Positions 42,235-52,314 of a stretch of DNA of 64,000 nt are shown one piece after another. The stretch comes from Flavobacterium sp. (GTDB lineage: Bacteria > Bacteroidota > Bacteroidia > Flavobacteriales > Flavobacteriaceae): assembly GCF_027531905.1 (NCBI RefSeq), contig NZ_JAPZSU010000025.1, positions 39,663 through 103,662 of the forward strand, written 5' to 3'. The position numbers and the translations under genes were made by a program. The first letter of the stretch is position 1. The number at the start of each line of letters is the position of its first letter. The notes below the pieces were generated by a model, which ran no database searches, was not told where the DNA came from, and worked only from the letters and a program-made list of their open reading frames with translations.

Positions 42235-44370
42235 TTACTTTTTAATTTTCTCCAAATCTAGTAAAAAACTAAACTCCCTCGCCAATTCCTTTAATGACTC
42301 AAATCGACCTGAAGCCCCACCATGACCAGCATCCATGTTAGTAACAAGATATAAAACTGTTTCATCTTTTTTCATTGTGCGCAATTTGGCGACCCATTTT
42401 GCCGGTTCCCAATATTGAACTTGTGAATCATGTAAGCCTGTAGAAACAAACAAATTTGGGTATTTTTGCTTTTTCACATTATCATAAGGCGAATACGATA
42501 GCATATAATCATAATACTTTTTGTCATTTGGATTCCCCCATTCATCATATTCTCCTGTTGTAAGCGGAATACTATCATCTAACATTGTTGTTACAACATC
42601 CACAAAAGGGACTTGAGCAATTACTCCGTTGTATAACTCAGGAGCCATATTTACTACTGCACCCATTAATAATCCACCAGCAGAACCACCTTCAGCGTAC
42701 AAATGTTCTGGTGAGGTGTATTTTTCTTGGATTACAAATTTAGAACAGTCAATAAAATCGGTAAACGTATTTTTCTTTTTAAACAATTTACCATCTTCAT
42801 ACCATTGTCTTCCTAAATCCTCTCCTCCACGAATATGAGCAATCGCATAAACGAAACCCCTGTCTAACAAAGTTAATCGTGTAGAAGAAAAATAAGGTTC
42901 CATCGTATTCCCATAAGAGCCATAGGCATAGAGCAACAATGGATTTTTACCATCTTTTTTAATGGATTTGTGGTACACCATTGAAATTGGCACTTTAGTC
43001 CCATCGTTTGCCGTAGCCCAAACTCTTTCTTCGATATAATTACTTTTATCGAACTTACCCCCCAATACTTGTTGTTCTTTTAAAACCTCTTTGGTTTTGG
43101 TGGTCATATTAAAATCAATAACCGAAGAAGGAGTTGCCATTGATTGGTAACCATACCTGAGAATATCAGTATCAAAATCAACATTTGTAGTGGTATAAGC
43201 ACTATAGGTTTCGTTATCAAAAGGAAGATAATAATCTCCTTTTCCGCTCCAAGGTATGATTCTAATATGGTTCAATCCATTAGAACGTTCTTCAACAACT
43301 AAGTAGTTTTTAAATATTTCGATGCCTTCTAATAAAACATCTTTACGATGTGGAATTAAATCTTTCCAATTTTCTTTTGAAGTAGCATTTTCCGGCGTTT
43401 TCATCAATTTAAAATTGGTTGCTTTGTCCTTATTAGTCAAAACATAAAACGAGTCTCCATAATGAGAAATACTATACTCTAAACCACGAACCCTTGGTTG
43501 AAACACCTTGAACTCCCCTTCTGGTTTATCGGCATCCAAAATTCTATACTCACTAGTTAACGTACTTCCTGAACCGATAACAATGTATTTTTTTGACTTT
43601 TCTTTGCTTACATAAACGTTAAAGGTATCATCCTTTTCATCAAAAACCAACACATCATTTTTGGCGTCAGTCCCTAATTTGTGTCGATATACTTTATCAG
43701 CTCTTAAGGTAACTTTGTCTTGTTGGGTATAAAAAATAGTCGCATTATCATTGGCCCAAACAGACCCTCCGGTGACATTTTCTATTTTATCTGAAAGAAT
43801 TTCACCTGTTTCTAAATTCTTAATTTGAATGGTGTAGATTCTTCTTCCTTTAGTGTCTACTCCAAAAGAAGCATACTTATTATTAGGACTGATACTCATC
43901 CCTCCTAGCTGAAAGTAAGAATGTCCTTTCGCCAATTCATTACAATTAAAAAGAATTTCTTCAGGAGCGGTCAAACTTCCTTTTTTTCGGGTATAAATAG
44001 GATAATCTTGACCTTTTTCGTATCGAGTCAAATAAAAATAGCCATTATAAAAATAAGGAACAGACTGATCATCTTCTTTAATTCTCGCTTTCATCTCTTC
44101 AAAAAGTTCGGTTTGAAACTGTTTGGTATGAGCTGTTTTGGCGTTGTAATAATCGTTCTCTTGATTCAAATAAGAAATCACTTCTGGGTTTTCTCTTTCG
44201 TTTAACCAAAAATAATTGTCGATTCTAGTATCGTTGTGCTTTACTAGTTGTTTTGGAATAATTTTAGCTACAGGTGCTTGTATATTTTCAGCCATTTTTT
44301 GTGCTTTTGCCTTAGTAATTGTTAATGCAAAAATAACACAAAGCAAAACCAAACGAATAGAATTTTTCAT
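42235..44370 (-). CDS. S9-family oligopeptidase (oligopeptidase B-like), secreted
   Basis: 711 residues with a signal peptide (RLVLLCVIFALTITKAKAQ), an N-terminal seven-bladed propeller region and a C-terminal alpha/beta-hydrolase with Ser563 in EGGSAGGLLMG, the catalytic Asp near STGLHDSQVQY and His in MDAGHGGASGR. RGGEDLGRQWYEDGK is the S9A signature. Family enzymes cut short peptides after basic residues or proline; a signal peptide places it in the periplasm. Confidence 0.94.
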   Translation of the reverse strand: MKNSIRLVLLCVIFALTITKAKAQKMAENIQAPVAKIIPKQLVKHNDTRIDNYFWLNERENPEVISYLNQENDYYNAKTAHTKQFQTELFEEMKARIKEDDQSVPYFYNGYFYLTRYEKGQDYPIYTRKKGSLTAPEEILFNCNELAKGHSYFQLGGMSISPNNKYASFGVDTKGRRIYTIQIKNLETGEILSDKIENVTGGSVWANDNATIFYTQQDKVTLRADKVYRHKLGTDAKNDVLVFDEKDDTFNVYVSKEKSKKYIVIGSGSTLTSEYRILDADKPEGEFKVFQPRVRGLEYSISHYGDSFYVLTNKDKATNFKLMKTPENATSKENWKDLIPHRKDVLLEGIEIFKNYLVVEERSNGLNHIRIIPWSGKGDYYLPFDNETYSAYTTTNVDFDTDILRYGYQSMATPSSVIDFNMTTKTKEVLKEQQVLGGKFDKSNYIEERVWATANDGTKVPISMVYHKSIKKDGKNPLLLYAYGSYGNTMEPYFSSTRLTLLDRGFVYAIAHIRGGEDLGRQWYEDGKLFKKKNTFTDFIDCSKFVIQEKYTSPEHLYAEGGSAGGLLMGAVVNMAPELYNGVIAQVPFVDVVTTMLDDSIPLTTGEYDEWGNPNDKKYYDYMLSYSPYDNVKKQKYPNLFVSTGLHDSQVQYWEPAKWVAKLRTMKKDETVLYLVTNMDAGHGGASGRFESLKELAREFSFLLDLEKIKK

Positions 44371-44381
44371 TATTTTTTGTG

Positions 44382-44412
44382 TTGATTATCAATAAGCAAT
44401 ATAGTAATTTTG
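44382..44412 (+). promoter_or_regulatory. Promoter of the YbaB/EbfC gene
   Basis: TTG at 44382-44384 and TAATTTTG at 44405-44412, 20 bp apart, 27 bp before the ATG at 44440. Confidence 0.65.
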
Positions 44413-44439
44413 TACCAATAATTTTAAAAAAAACAAAAA

Positions 44440-44760
44440 ATGGATTTAATGGGAATGATGGGTAAGCTAAAAGAGACCCAACAAAAAATAGAAGACACTA
44501 AAAAAAGACTAGATACTATTTTGATTGACGAACAAAGTTCTGATGGTTTATTACAAATTACTGTTACCGCAAATACTGCTATAAAATCAATAAACATAGC
44601 TGATGAATTGCTAGAAGACAAAGAACAACTTGAAGATTATTTGATACTAGTTCTCAATAAAGCTATCACAAGAGCCAATCAAGTAAATCAAACAGAATTA
44701 GATGCTGTAGCCAAAATGGACATGCCGATGATACCTGGAATGGATAATTTATTCAAATAA
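44440..44760 (+). CDS. YbaB/EbfC-family nucleoid-associated protein
   Basis: 106 residues: an N-terminal helix [20 protein letters not shown], central strands ([20 protein letters not shown]), and an Ala/Gln-rich C-terminal helix ending [10 protein letters not shown]. Small dimeric DNA-binding protein, unspecific or weakly sequence-specific; in many bacteria it lies by recR or dnaX, here it stands alone. Confidence 0.93.
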   Translation: MDLMGMMGKLKETQQKIEDTKKRLDTILIDEQSSDGLLQITVTANTAIKSINIADELLEDKEQLEDYLILVLNKAITRANQVNQTELDAVAKMDMPMIPGMDNLFK

Positions 44761-44768
44761 CAAGTCAT

Positions 44769-44808
44769 AAAAAAAGGATTTAAAGTAAAACTCTAAATCC
44801 TTTTTTTT
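44769..44808. terminator. Bidirectional terminator
   Basis: AAAAAAAGGATTTA and TAAATCCTTTTTTT arms with T-runs both ways; the threonine aldolase stop lies in it. Confidence 0.85.
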
Positions 44809-45835
44809 ATGCTACAAATAAACGCTGCAAAGTCTCTATTACATAAGAATGCATGACTTCGCGATAATCCAAATGCGTCACAATTCTAAGTTTCCCTTTT
44901 CCAAGTGAACTAATGGCTATGTTTTTTTGACGTAATGTTTCAATTAAAAGTGCATCGCTTAAACTTGGAATTACTTTAAAAATCAAAATATTTGTCTCAA
45001 CAGGTTCTACTGATTCTACCCAAGAAAGCCTACTCAATAAGAGTCCTAATTCTTTGGCTCTGCGATGGTCTTCTGTCAATCGCATAATGTTATTCTCTAA
45101 AGCATAAATCCCCGCAGCGGCTAAATAGCCTACTTGTCGCATTCCGCCTCCCAAAATTTTGCGCACTCGCAAGGCCCTATGAATGGTTTCTTTATCGGCC
45201 AACAAAACCGAACCAATTGGCGCACCTAACCCTTTGGACAAACACACTGAAATAGTATCGAACAACTTTCCATATTCTTTAGGATTTTGTCTTTTGGCCA
45301 CCAAAGCATTCCAAATTCTAGCACCATCCATGTGAAACTTTAAATTATTGCCATCACAAACTTGCTTGATTTGTTGCAAGGTTTCGAGGTCATAGCAGGC
45401 TCCGCCTCCTTTATTCGTTGTATTTTCTACACACACCAAACTTGTTTTCGGACTGTGATAAAATTCGGGATCATTGATAGCTTCTGCAACTTGGTTTGCC
45501 GTAATTATTCCGCGATTTCCATCTAATAAACAACAAGAAACTCCACTATTAAACGAAACTCCACCACCTTCATAATTATAAACATGAGCATATTTATCAG
45601 CAATTAATTGTTCACCAGGTTGGGTGTGTAATTTTATAGCCGTTTGATTCGCCATAGTACCTGAAGGAAAAAACAACCCAGCCTCCATTCCAAACATAGC
45701 GGCTACGCGAGCTTCTAATTCAATTACTGTAGGATCTTGTTTGTAAACATCGTCACCAACAACTGCTCTAAACATATATTGCAACATTTCTGGAGAAGGT
45801 TTGGTCACAGTATCACTCACTAAATTAATTTCCAT
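44807..45835 (-). CDS. ltaE: Low-specificity L-threonine aldolase
   Basis: 342 residues, PLP fold-type I. DTVTKPSPEM, GDDVYKQDPTVIELE, FFPSGTMANQ, HMDGARIWNA, and the PLP lysine in SVCLSKGLGAPIGS. It cleaves threonine or allo-threonine to glycine and acetaldehyde. No partner gene. Divergent from prfB with ~90 bp between. Confidence 0.95.
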   Translation of the reverse strand: MEINLVSDTVTKPSPEMLQYMFRAVVGDDVYKQDPTVIELEARVAAMFGMEAGLFFPSGTMANQTAIKLHTQPGEQLIADKYAHVYNYEGGGVSFNSGVSCCLLDGNRGIITANQVAEAINDPEFYHSPKTSLVCVENTTNKGGGACYDLETLQQIKQVCDGNNLKFHMDGARIWNALVAKRQNPKEYGKLFDTISVCLSKGLGAPIGSVLLADKETIHRALRVRKILGGGMRQVGYLAAAGIYALENNIMRLTEDHRRAKELGLLLSRLSWVESVEPVETNILIFKVIPSLSDALLIETLRQKNIAISSLGKGKLRIVTHLDYREVMHSYVIETLQRLFVA

Positions 45836-45871
45836 AAGTAGTATTTATATCAGCCACAGCAAGTCCTTAGC

Positions 45872-45901
45872 TTGTGCTGTGGTAATTTTTTTATATTTTT
45901 G
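45872..45901 (+). promoter_or_regulatory. Promoter of prfB
   Basis: TTG at 45872-45874 and TATTTTTG at 45894-45901, 19 bp apart; 23 bp before the prfB ATG. Confidence 0.65.
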
Positions 45902-45924
45902 CAAAACAAAATTAATAATAATTT

Positions 45925-47023
45925 ATGACAACTACCGAACAAATTAAAGGTATTGTGGAGCGCCTTGGTGCGTTGAGGAGGTATCTTTGACGTTGATGCC
46001 AAACTCATTGAAATCACCAACGAAGAAGAAAAAACTTTTGCTCCTGACTTTTGGAATAATGCAAAAGAAGCTGAAATCATTGTAAAAAACTTACGGAATA
46101 AGAAAAAGTGGATTGAAGATTACGATAAAGCCGCTTCTCTTACCGAGGAATTACAGCTTGCTTATGATTTTTATAAAGAAGGGGAACTAAGCATTGAAGA
46201 ACTGGATGAACAATACACTTTAGCCGAAAATCACATCGAAGCCATAGAATTTAAAAATATGCTTTCGGATGAAGGAGATACGTTAAGTGCTGTTTTACAA
46301 ATTACTGCTGGAGCTGGTGGAACCGAAAGTTGTGATTGGGCCGAAATGTTGATGCGCATGTACATCATGTGGGGCGAAAAATACGGTTACAAAATTAAAG
46401 AACTGAATTTCCAGAAGGGAGAATCCGCTGGAATCAAAACCGTTACTTTAGAATTTGAAGGTGATTATTCATTTGGTTATTTAAAAGGAGAAAATGGTGT
46501 ACATCGTTTGGTTCGTATCTCCCCTTTTGATAGCAATGCCAAAAGACATACTTCTTTTGCTTCCGTATATGTTTATCCCCTTGCAGATGATACCATTCAA
46601 ATTGAGATTAATCCTGCCGATATTTCGTGGGAAACCATGCGTTCCAGTGGTGCTGGAGGTCAAAATGTAAACAAAGTAGAGACCGCAGTACGTTTGCGCC
46701 ACCACCCTACTGGAATTATTATCGAAAATTCAGAAACACGTTCTCAATTAGATAATAAAACCAAAGCCATGCAGTTGTTAAAATCGCAATTGTACGAAAT
46801 TGAGTTAAAAAAGAAGCAAGCACTCAGAGATGAAATCGAAGCTAAAAAAATGAAAATTGAATGGGGTTCACAAATCAGAAACTATGTGATGCATCCCTAT
46901 AAACTGGTTAAAGATGTTCGCACTGGCCATGAAACAAGCGATGTCGACAGTGTAATGAACGGCAATATAGACCCATTTCTGAAAGCCTTTCTCATGATGA
47001 TGGGGCAAAAAGAAGAAGAGTAA
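45925..47023 (+). CDS. prfB: Peptide chain release factor 2 with programmed +1 frameshift
   Basis: 365 residues after joining 45925-45987 and 45989-47023. The first 21 codons end in AGG AGG TAT CTT TGA C: the in-frame UGA at 45988-45990 is preceded by the AGGAGG Shine-Dalgarno-like stimulator and CTT slip codon of the autoregulatory site known in many bacteria. Reading one base further gives GAC GTT GAT GCC, and the frame continues to the end. GGQ (244-246) sits in [13 protein letters not shown] and the stop-codon-recognition SPF in RISPFDS. Release factor 2 terminates translation at UGA and UAA; scarce factor lets the ribosome shift and make more. Confidence 0.97.
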
Positions 47024-47047
47024 ACGAAAATCCATATAAGCCATCTA

Positions 47048-47080
47048 ACGACTACTATAAAAAGTAGTCGTTTTTTTTTT
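47048..47080 (+). terminator. Terminator of prfB
   Basis: ACGACTACT-ataaaa-AGTAGTCGT followed by a run of T. Confidence 0.92.
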
Positions 47081-47210
47081 CAAAAAAAGCAACTTACAGA
47101 ATTTCTGTTTTTTAAATATTATTTTACATTTTCAAACGTTAAAAATTAGGTAACTCAATAGTAATTCGCTTAATTTGATGGCTAATATTATAAATACTGC
47201 CCCCAAATTC

Positions 47211-48209
47211 ATGAAATCATACTCAATTCAAGAAATTAATAATGTTCTAAAAGGTACACTCATTGGCACATTATCTCAAAACATTACTTCGCCAGAACAA
47301 TTAGAACTTGCCTCAGAAAATCAAATTTCTTTTATAGGAAATAAAAAGTATGAAAAATACTGGAACAGTTCAAAAGCTAGTGCTGCAATAGTAAATGAAG
47401 ATATAGGCATTGAACCTGGTACCAATAGAGCATTTATAAAAGTAAAAAATGCCGAATTAGCAATGTCCCAATTGCTAGAACTTTTTGCTCCAGCCCCACC
47501 TCAATTTGATATAGATGTACATCCAACAGCCTGTATTCATGATACAGTCATAATTGGCGAAGGCACCAAAATTGGAGCCGGCTGTTATCTTGGACCCAAT
47601 GTAGTTATTGGAAAAAATGTTACCATTTATCCCAATGTAACACTTTTAGATTATTCAAGCATAGGCAACGGAAGTACGATTTGGTCAGGTGTTGTGGTTA
47701 GAGAACGTTGCCACATCGGAAATGATTGTATCCTGCATCCCAATGCCACTATAGGAGCAGACGGATTTGGGTTTAGTTTTTGTAATGAAAAGGGTTTAGT
47801 TAAAATTCCACAAATTGGAAATGTTGTACTCGGAAATAATGTAGAAATTGGAGCCAATTCTTGTGTAGATAGAGGGAAATTCAGCTCAACTGTTGTAGGT
47901 GATGGATGCAAAATAGACAATTTAGTTCAAATTGGTCACAACAGTAAATTGGGACGTTTTTGCATTATGGCGGGTCATAGTGGCCTTGCTGGTTCTGTAA
48001 CCTTAGAAGACGGCGTTGTAATTGGCGGAAGCGCCTCTATTAAAGACCACACAACTATTGGTGCTGGAGCCACTGTTGGCGCTGGATCTGGCGTTACTTG
48101 CGATGTCCCTGCTGGCAAAGTAGTTTTAGGTTATCCAGCAATAGCTGCCAAAGATGCCCTCAGACAATGGGCAATTCTTAAACGATTAGTGAACGAAACT
48201 AGAAAATAG
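47211..48209 (+). CDS. lpxD: UDP-3-O-acylglucosamine N-acyltransferase (LpxD)
   Basis: 332 residues. N-terminal uridine-binding domain (SIQEINNVLKGTLIG) and a left-handed beta-helix of hexapeptide repeats (VIIGEGTKIGAGCYLGPNVV and following), with the catalytic His region in LVQIGHNSKLGRFC. It adds the N-linked acyl chain in lipid A synthesis. I start at ATG 47211 from family N-terminus; an in-frame ATG at 47178 would add 11 residues. Bacteroidota often have a second lpxD linked to lpxA and lpxC; this copy stands alone, so it may be a paralogue. Confidence 0.9.
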   Translation: MKSYSIQEINNVLKGTLIGTLSQNITSPEQLELASENQISFIGNKKYEKYWNSSKASAAIVNEDIGIEPGTNRAFIKVKNAELAMSQLLELFAPAPPQFDIDVHPTACIHDTVIIGEGTKIGAGCYLGPNVVIGKNVTIYPNVTLLDYSSIGNGSTIWSGVVVRERCHIGNDCILHPNATIGADGFGFSFCNEKGLVKIPQIGNVVLGNNVEIGANSCVDRGKFSSTVVGDGCKIDNLVQIGHNSKLGRFCIMAGHSGLAGSVTLEDGVVIGGSASIKDHTTIGAGATVGAGSGVTCDVPAGKVVLGYPAIAAKDALRQWAILKRLVNETRK

Positions 48210-48233
48210 ACGCTATATTTTTTAATAAATTCT

Positions 48234-48265
48234 CAAAAAAGCAGGATTAATTTTCTGCTTTTTTT
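48234..48265 (+). terminator. Terminator of lpxD
   Basis: AAAAAAGCAG and CTGCTTTTTTT arms, ~10-nt loop. Confidence 0.8.
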
Positions 48266-48373
48266 GCGTAAAAAACAAAAAAACATTTTCTTTTTCACCC
48301 AAAGCAAAAGACCAATTAAAAAGATTTCAATCCTTTTCGTAAATTAGCTAACTAAAAAAACTAACTAACCCTT

Positions 48374-50002
48374 ATGGATTTAAACTTCAATCAAAACGAA
48401 GATCACAATAAACTTCTTTTATCCCAATTACGCCATAAATTTGCAAAAGTAAAATTAGGCGGAGGCGAAAAAAGAATAGAAAAACTGCATGCCGAAGGCA
48501 AAATGACAGCCAGAGAACGAATCGATTATTTAGTAGACGACCCAAATAAATGCATTGAGATAGGCGCCTTTGTCGGAGATGGAATGTATACTGAACATGG
48601 CGGTTGTCCTTCGGGAGGAGTAATTATAAAAATTGGGTACATTCAAGGCAAACAATGCATTATTGTTGCCAATGACGCCACTGTTAAGGCGGGAGCATGG
48701 TTTCCGATAACGGGTAAAAAAAACCTACGCGCACAAGAAATTGCGATGGAAAACAGACTTCCAATTGTTTATTTAGTAGATAGTGCAGGAGTATATTTAC
48801 CCTTACAAGATGAAATTTTCCCAGATAAAGAACATTTTGGTCGGATTTTCAGAAATAATGCCCAAATGAGCAGCATGGGAATCACGCAAATCGCAGCAGT
48901 AATGGGAAGTTGTGTGGCTGGTGGCGCTTATTTACCTATCATGAGCGATGAAGCCTTAATTGTAGATAAAACTGGAAGTATTTTCCTGGCCGGAAGTTAT
49001 TTGGTCAAAGCTGCCATAGGCGAAAGTATTGATAACGAAACCTTAGGTGGAGCGACAACACATTGCGAAATTTCAGGAGTTACAGATTATAAAGCCAAAG
49101 ATGACAAAGATGCTTTGGATAAAATCAAAAACATTGTTAGTAAAATTGGAGCTTTTGAAAAAGCTGGATTTAATCGCATCAAAGGAGAAAAACCCGCTTT
49201 AGATGAAAAAGAAATTTACGGAATACTTCCGAAAGCGAGAAACGAACAATATGATATGCTTGAAATTATCAAACGATTGGTTGATAACTCTGAATTTGAA
49301 CCCTACAAAGACGGCTATGGACAAACGATTATTACAGGATATGCTCGAATAGATGGTTGGGCAGTAGGCATTGTTGCGAATCAACGTAAAGTAGTCAAAA
49401 CCAAAAAAGGGGAAATGCAATTTGGTGGTGTTATCTATTCGGATTCTGCTGATAAGGCTACTCGATTTATTGCCAATTGTAACCAAAAGAAAATCCCATT
49501 AGTCTTCATACAAGATGTTACTGGATTTATGGTAGGTTCAAAATCTGAGCATGGCGGAATCATTAAGGATGGAGCCAAAATGGTTAATGCAGTATCTAAT
49601 TCTGTAGTACCAAAATTCACTGTAATTGTTGGAAATTCCTATGGAGCTGGTAATTATGCTATGTGTGGCAAAGCTTATGATCCTAGATTAATTTTCGCAT
49701 GGCCTAGTGCAGAATTAGCAGTTATGGGCGGCGCTCAAGCTGCAAAAGTATTGGCACAGATTGAAGCTTCTTCTTTAAAAGCAAAAGGTGAAGTGGTAGA
49801 TGAAGCAAAAGAAGCCGAATTATTTACTAAGATTAAAGCAAAATATGACGAACAAGTCTCTCCTTATTATGCCGCATCTAGATTATGGACCGATGCTATC
49901 ATTGATCCCTTAGATACACGAACATGGATTTCGATGGGAATTGAAGCTGCCAATCACGCTCCCATTGAGAAAAAATTTAATTTAGGCGTGATTCAAACAT
50001 AA
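48374..50002 (+). CDS. Acyl-CoA carboxylase carboxyltransferase (beta) subunit
   Basis: 542 residues of the propionyl/methylcrotonyl-CoA carboxylase beta family: KMTARERIDYLVD, YTEHGGCPSGGV, VYLVDSAGVYLPLQDE, GSCVAGGAYLPIMSDE, and FIQDVTGFMVGSKSEHGG with VIVGNSYGAGNYAMCGKAYD. The unit transfers the carboxyl group from biotin to an acyl-CoA; substrate (propionyl-, methylcrotonyl- or geranyl-CoA) is not decided by sequence alone. No biotin carboxylase subunit adjacent. Confidence 0.94.
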   Translation: MDLNFNQNEDHNKLLLSQLRHKFAKVKLGGGEKRIEKLHAEGKMTARERIDYLVDDPNKCIEIGAFVGDGMYTEHGGCPSGGVIIKIGYIQGKQCIIVANDATVKAGAWFPITGKKNLRAQEIAMENRLPIVYLVDSAGVYLPLQDEIFPDKEHFGRIFRNNAQMSSMGITQIAAVMGSCVAGGAYLPIMSDEALIVDKTGSIFLAGSYLVKAAIGESIDNETLGGATTHCEISGVTDYKAKDDKDALDKIKNIVSKIGAFEKAGFNRIKGEKPALDEKEIYGILPKARNEQYDMLEIIKRLVDNSEFEPYKDGYGQTIITGYARIDGWAVGIVANQRKVVKTKKGEMQFGGVIYSDSADKATRFIANCNQKKIPLVFIQDVTGFMVGSKSEHGGIIKDGAKMVNAVSNSVVPKFTVIVGNSYGAGNYAMCGKAYDPRLIFAWPSAELAVMGGAQAAKVLAQIEASSLKAKGEVVDEAKEAELFTKIKAKYDEQVSPYYAASRLWTDAIIDPLDTRTWISMGIEAANHAPIEKKFNLGVIQT

Positions 50003-50007
50003 ACTAT

Positions 50008-50043
50008 AAAAAAAAGAGCTGATTATTTTTCAGCTCTTTTTTT
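50008..50043. terminator. Bidirectional terminator
   Basis: AAAAAAAGAGCTGA and TCAGCTCTTTTTTT arms. One arm encodes the last codons of the convergent ligase. Confidence 0.85.
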
Positions 50044-51108
50044 ATCTATTGTTTTAGCAAGTAATAATGAATCGATACTCTCTTTTCGAACTATTTTGCC
50101 TGTAGCCGTCACTTTAAACTTTGGAATGAAAACAATATTTTTTGGTTTTTCATATTTGTCTAATGAAGTAAAAACAGCTTCGTTAATTGACATTGGTTCA
50201 CCCTCAACATACAACACCACTTTTTCTCCCAAAACATCATCGGCTTGTCCATGCACAAAATAACGACTTGGAATGTGGGCAGATAATTTCTCTTCTATTT
50301 TCTCCGGAATTAACTTAATTCCGCCACTATTAATCACAGTATCAAAACGCCCCAACCAAACGAACTGTTTATTTGAAATTAATTCTACAATATCATTAGT
50401 TACAATGGGTTCAGTGCTAATATTTTTGGCATGAACAATCAAACAATTATGCTCGTTAGTAGAAACCGTTACATTAGGAAGTACTCTAAACGCTTTTTCC
50501 CCCACTCGTTTAGCAGCAATATGAGTAATTGTCTCGGTCATTCCGTAGGTTTCATAAATTTCATTCGGCAATTTCACTAATTCTTGCTCGAGAGAATTAT
50601 TAATTTTCACACCACCAATAATGATTTTTTTAATATTTTTTAGTTTATCCAAAGCGTTTTTGGCCTGTAATGGAACCATCGCAGCAAAATCATATTTTTC
50701 ATCATTATATTCTAAAGGGTTCGAATTCGGCTCTACAAAATCCATATCCAAACCTAATATAAAAGAACGCACAAACATCATTTTACCCGCAACGTAATCT
50801 GCAGGAAGACAATGCAAAACTCTATCGCCAGGTTTTAAATCAAAAAAATCTCCTGTAGCCAAAGCCGAATTAACCATTGCTTCTTTTTCTATTTGAATCA
50901 ATTTTGGAATTCCAGTAGTTCCAGAGGTGTTCATTTCGATAAATGACTTGTTATCAAACCAATCAATTAAAAAATCACCAAGAGATTTTTGAAAATCAGC
51001 ACCTTCTTTAACAAAAGAGTAGGCCACCATGCATAGTTGTTCGCGATCTAAGTGAACACCATTAAATTTAAAATGATTATGAACATTCTTATAGGTTACT
51101 GTTTTCAT
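50023..51108 (-). CDS. MenE-like AMP-binding acyl-CoA ligase
   Basis: 361 residues: FIEMNTSGTTGIPKLIQ (P-loop), a shortened middle, IYETYGMTETITHIA, WLGRFDTVINSGGIKLIPE, and the C-terminal FKVTATGKIVRKE with the adenylation Lys. At ~360 residues it matches the short MenE (O-succinylbenzoate-CoA ligase) type; MenE activates OSB in menaquinone synthesis. Other men genes are not in the window, so the assignment is by size and motif only. It lies 12 bp after the CPBP gene. Confidence 0.82.
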   Translation of the reverse strand: MKTVTYKNVHNHFKFNGVHLDREQLCMVAYSFVKEGADFQKSLGDFLIDWFDNKSFIEMNTSGTTGIPKLIQIEKEAMVNSALATGDFFDLKPGDRVLHCLPADYVAGKMMFVRSFILGLDMDFVEPNSNPLEYNDEKYDFAAMVPLQAKNALDKLKNIKKIIIGGVKINNSLEQELVKLPNEIYETYGMTETITHIAAKRVGEKAFRVLPNVTVSTNEHNCLIVHAKNISTEPIVTNDIVELISNKQFVWLGRFDTVINSGGIKLIPEKIEEKLSAHIPSRYFVHGQADDVLGEKVVLYVEGEPMSINEAVFTSLDKYEKPKNIVFIPKFKVTATGKIVRKESIDSLLLAKTIDKKRAEK

Positions 51109-51120
51109 AGTAGTAGTAAT

Positions 51121-52059
51121 TTATTCTTTTATAGTAAGGACGTTATTGTGTATATTTCCTGTAAGTTTTTCTTTCCAGTTATTCCAATTGTATTTCCTAC
51201 CAAAGATAATCAAAAGTATTGGGTATATAAGTATTACAGGCAAGATAACATCAAAACCAAAGGTAGGTTCTGAAACATCTTTCAATATGGAATGCGTTTG
51301 AAAAGCCGACCAATCAGAAGTCACCAATAAAGCCCCAATTAAATTGTTTGCAGCATGAAAACCTAGTGCTAATTCCATTCCATCATCCATCAAAGTGATA
51401 ACACCTAGAAAAAGACCCGTGCCAATATAATAAATCATAATACCATTTCCCATTTTAACAACTTCAGGATTGGACAAATGCATCAATCCAAAAATCAGAG
51501 AAGTCATAAGGAGAGGAATCCATTTATTTCGGGACAAATTAGCAAATCCTTGCATCAAATAGCCTCTAAAAACGTATTCTTCAGTAGTAGTTTGAATGGG
51601 AATCAACAACAAACCAATAATCGCTAAAATCAAAAAAGGGATAGGTTTGAAATTAATTTCGAAATGATTTGGGGTGACAAACCATTCTATTAAGGTACTC
51701 GCTATTCCAACTATTGCCCAAAGCGCAAATGAAAAAAATACACGATTCCAATCCATTTTGGATCTCGCTGTTGTTACTGACAAAATGGTTTGTTTATGAA
51801 TATATTTAATCACTATAAAAACACCAACTAAAGCAAAAACAAAGGAGAGTAACATTAAAAATAAAGTAGTATTAGGTTCAAAAAAATGCATCAACCCCTC
51901 GTTGGTCATTGGAACAGTTTTATGATCTTTTGCTGCCTTAAAAAAAAACGCAATCATCATAGGAACTTGACCAACAAAAGCCATAAAGAATATAATCAAT
52001 GATCCTAATAGATATTTATAAAAATGATTTTGTGGAGTAACTCCTTGTTCTAAAAACAT
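51121..52059 (-). CDS. CPBP-family intramembrane protease
   Basis: 312 residues, about eight helices. Motif 1 EEYVFR with Glu160-Glu161-Arg165 and motif 2 FGLMHLSN with His194, as in the CAAX-protease and bacteriocin-processing (Abi) family. A C-terminal FHAANNL supplies the third site. Function in bacteria is often unknown. Operon with the following AMP-binding ligase. Confidence 0.93.
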   Translation of the reverse strand: MFLEQGVTPQNHFYKYLLGSLIIFFMAFVGQVPMMIAFFFKAAKDHKTVPMTNEGLMHFFEPNTTLFLMLLSFVFALVGVFIVIKYIHKQTILSVTTARSKMDWNRVFFSFALWAIVGIASTLIEWFVTPNHFEINFKPIPFLILAIIGLLLIPIQTTTEEYVFRGYLMQGFANLSRNKWIPLLMTSLIFGLMHLSNPEVVKMGNGIMIYYIGTGLFLGVITLMDDGMELALGFHAANNLIGALLVTSDWSAFQTHSILKDVSEPTFGFDVILPVILIYPILLIIFGRKYNWNNWKEKLTGNIHNNVLTIKE

Positions 52060-52283
52060 AGTATTTACAATTTGTTAAATGAATTAATGGCCTAGTTTGT
52101 ATACCTATTTTATACTCCTTAAAAGTACCTATTTAATTCTCATAATTTTACAAAAAAATGAAAAAGCAAAAACAACACTCTATAAAGTACTGAAAAATAA
52201 AGAAAAATTTACTTTCTAAAATTATTTCTTGAAACACCATGTTTCTTTTTAATAAATACATCTTTTATTTTATACAAAAGCAG

Positions 52284-52291
52284 TAAATTTG
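52284..52291 (+). promoter_or_regulatory. Flavobacterial -7 box for kup
   Basis: TAAATTTG, 24 bp before the ATG at 52315. Confidence 0.5.
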
Positions 52292-52314
52292 AAGCAGTTT
52301 TATAAAAATTATCC

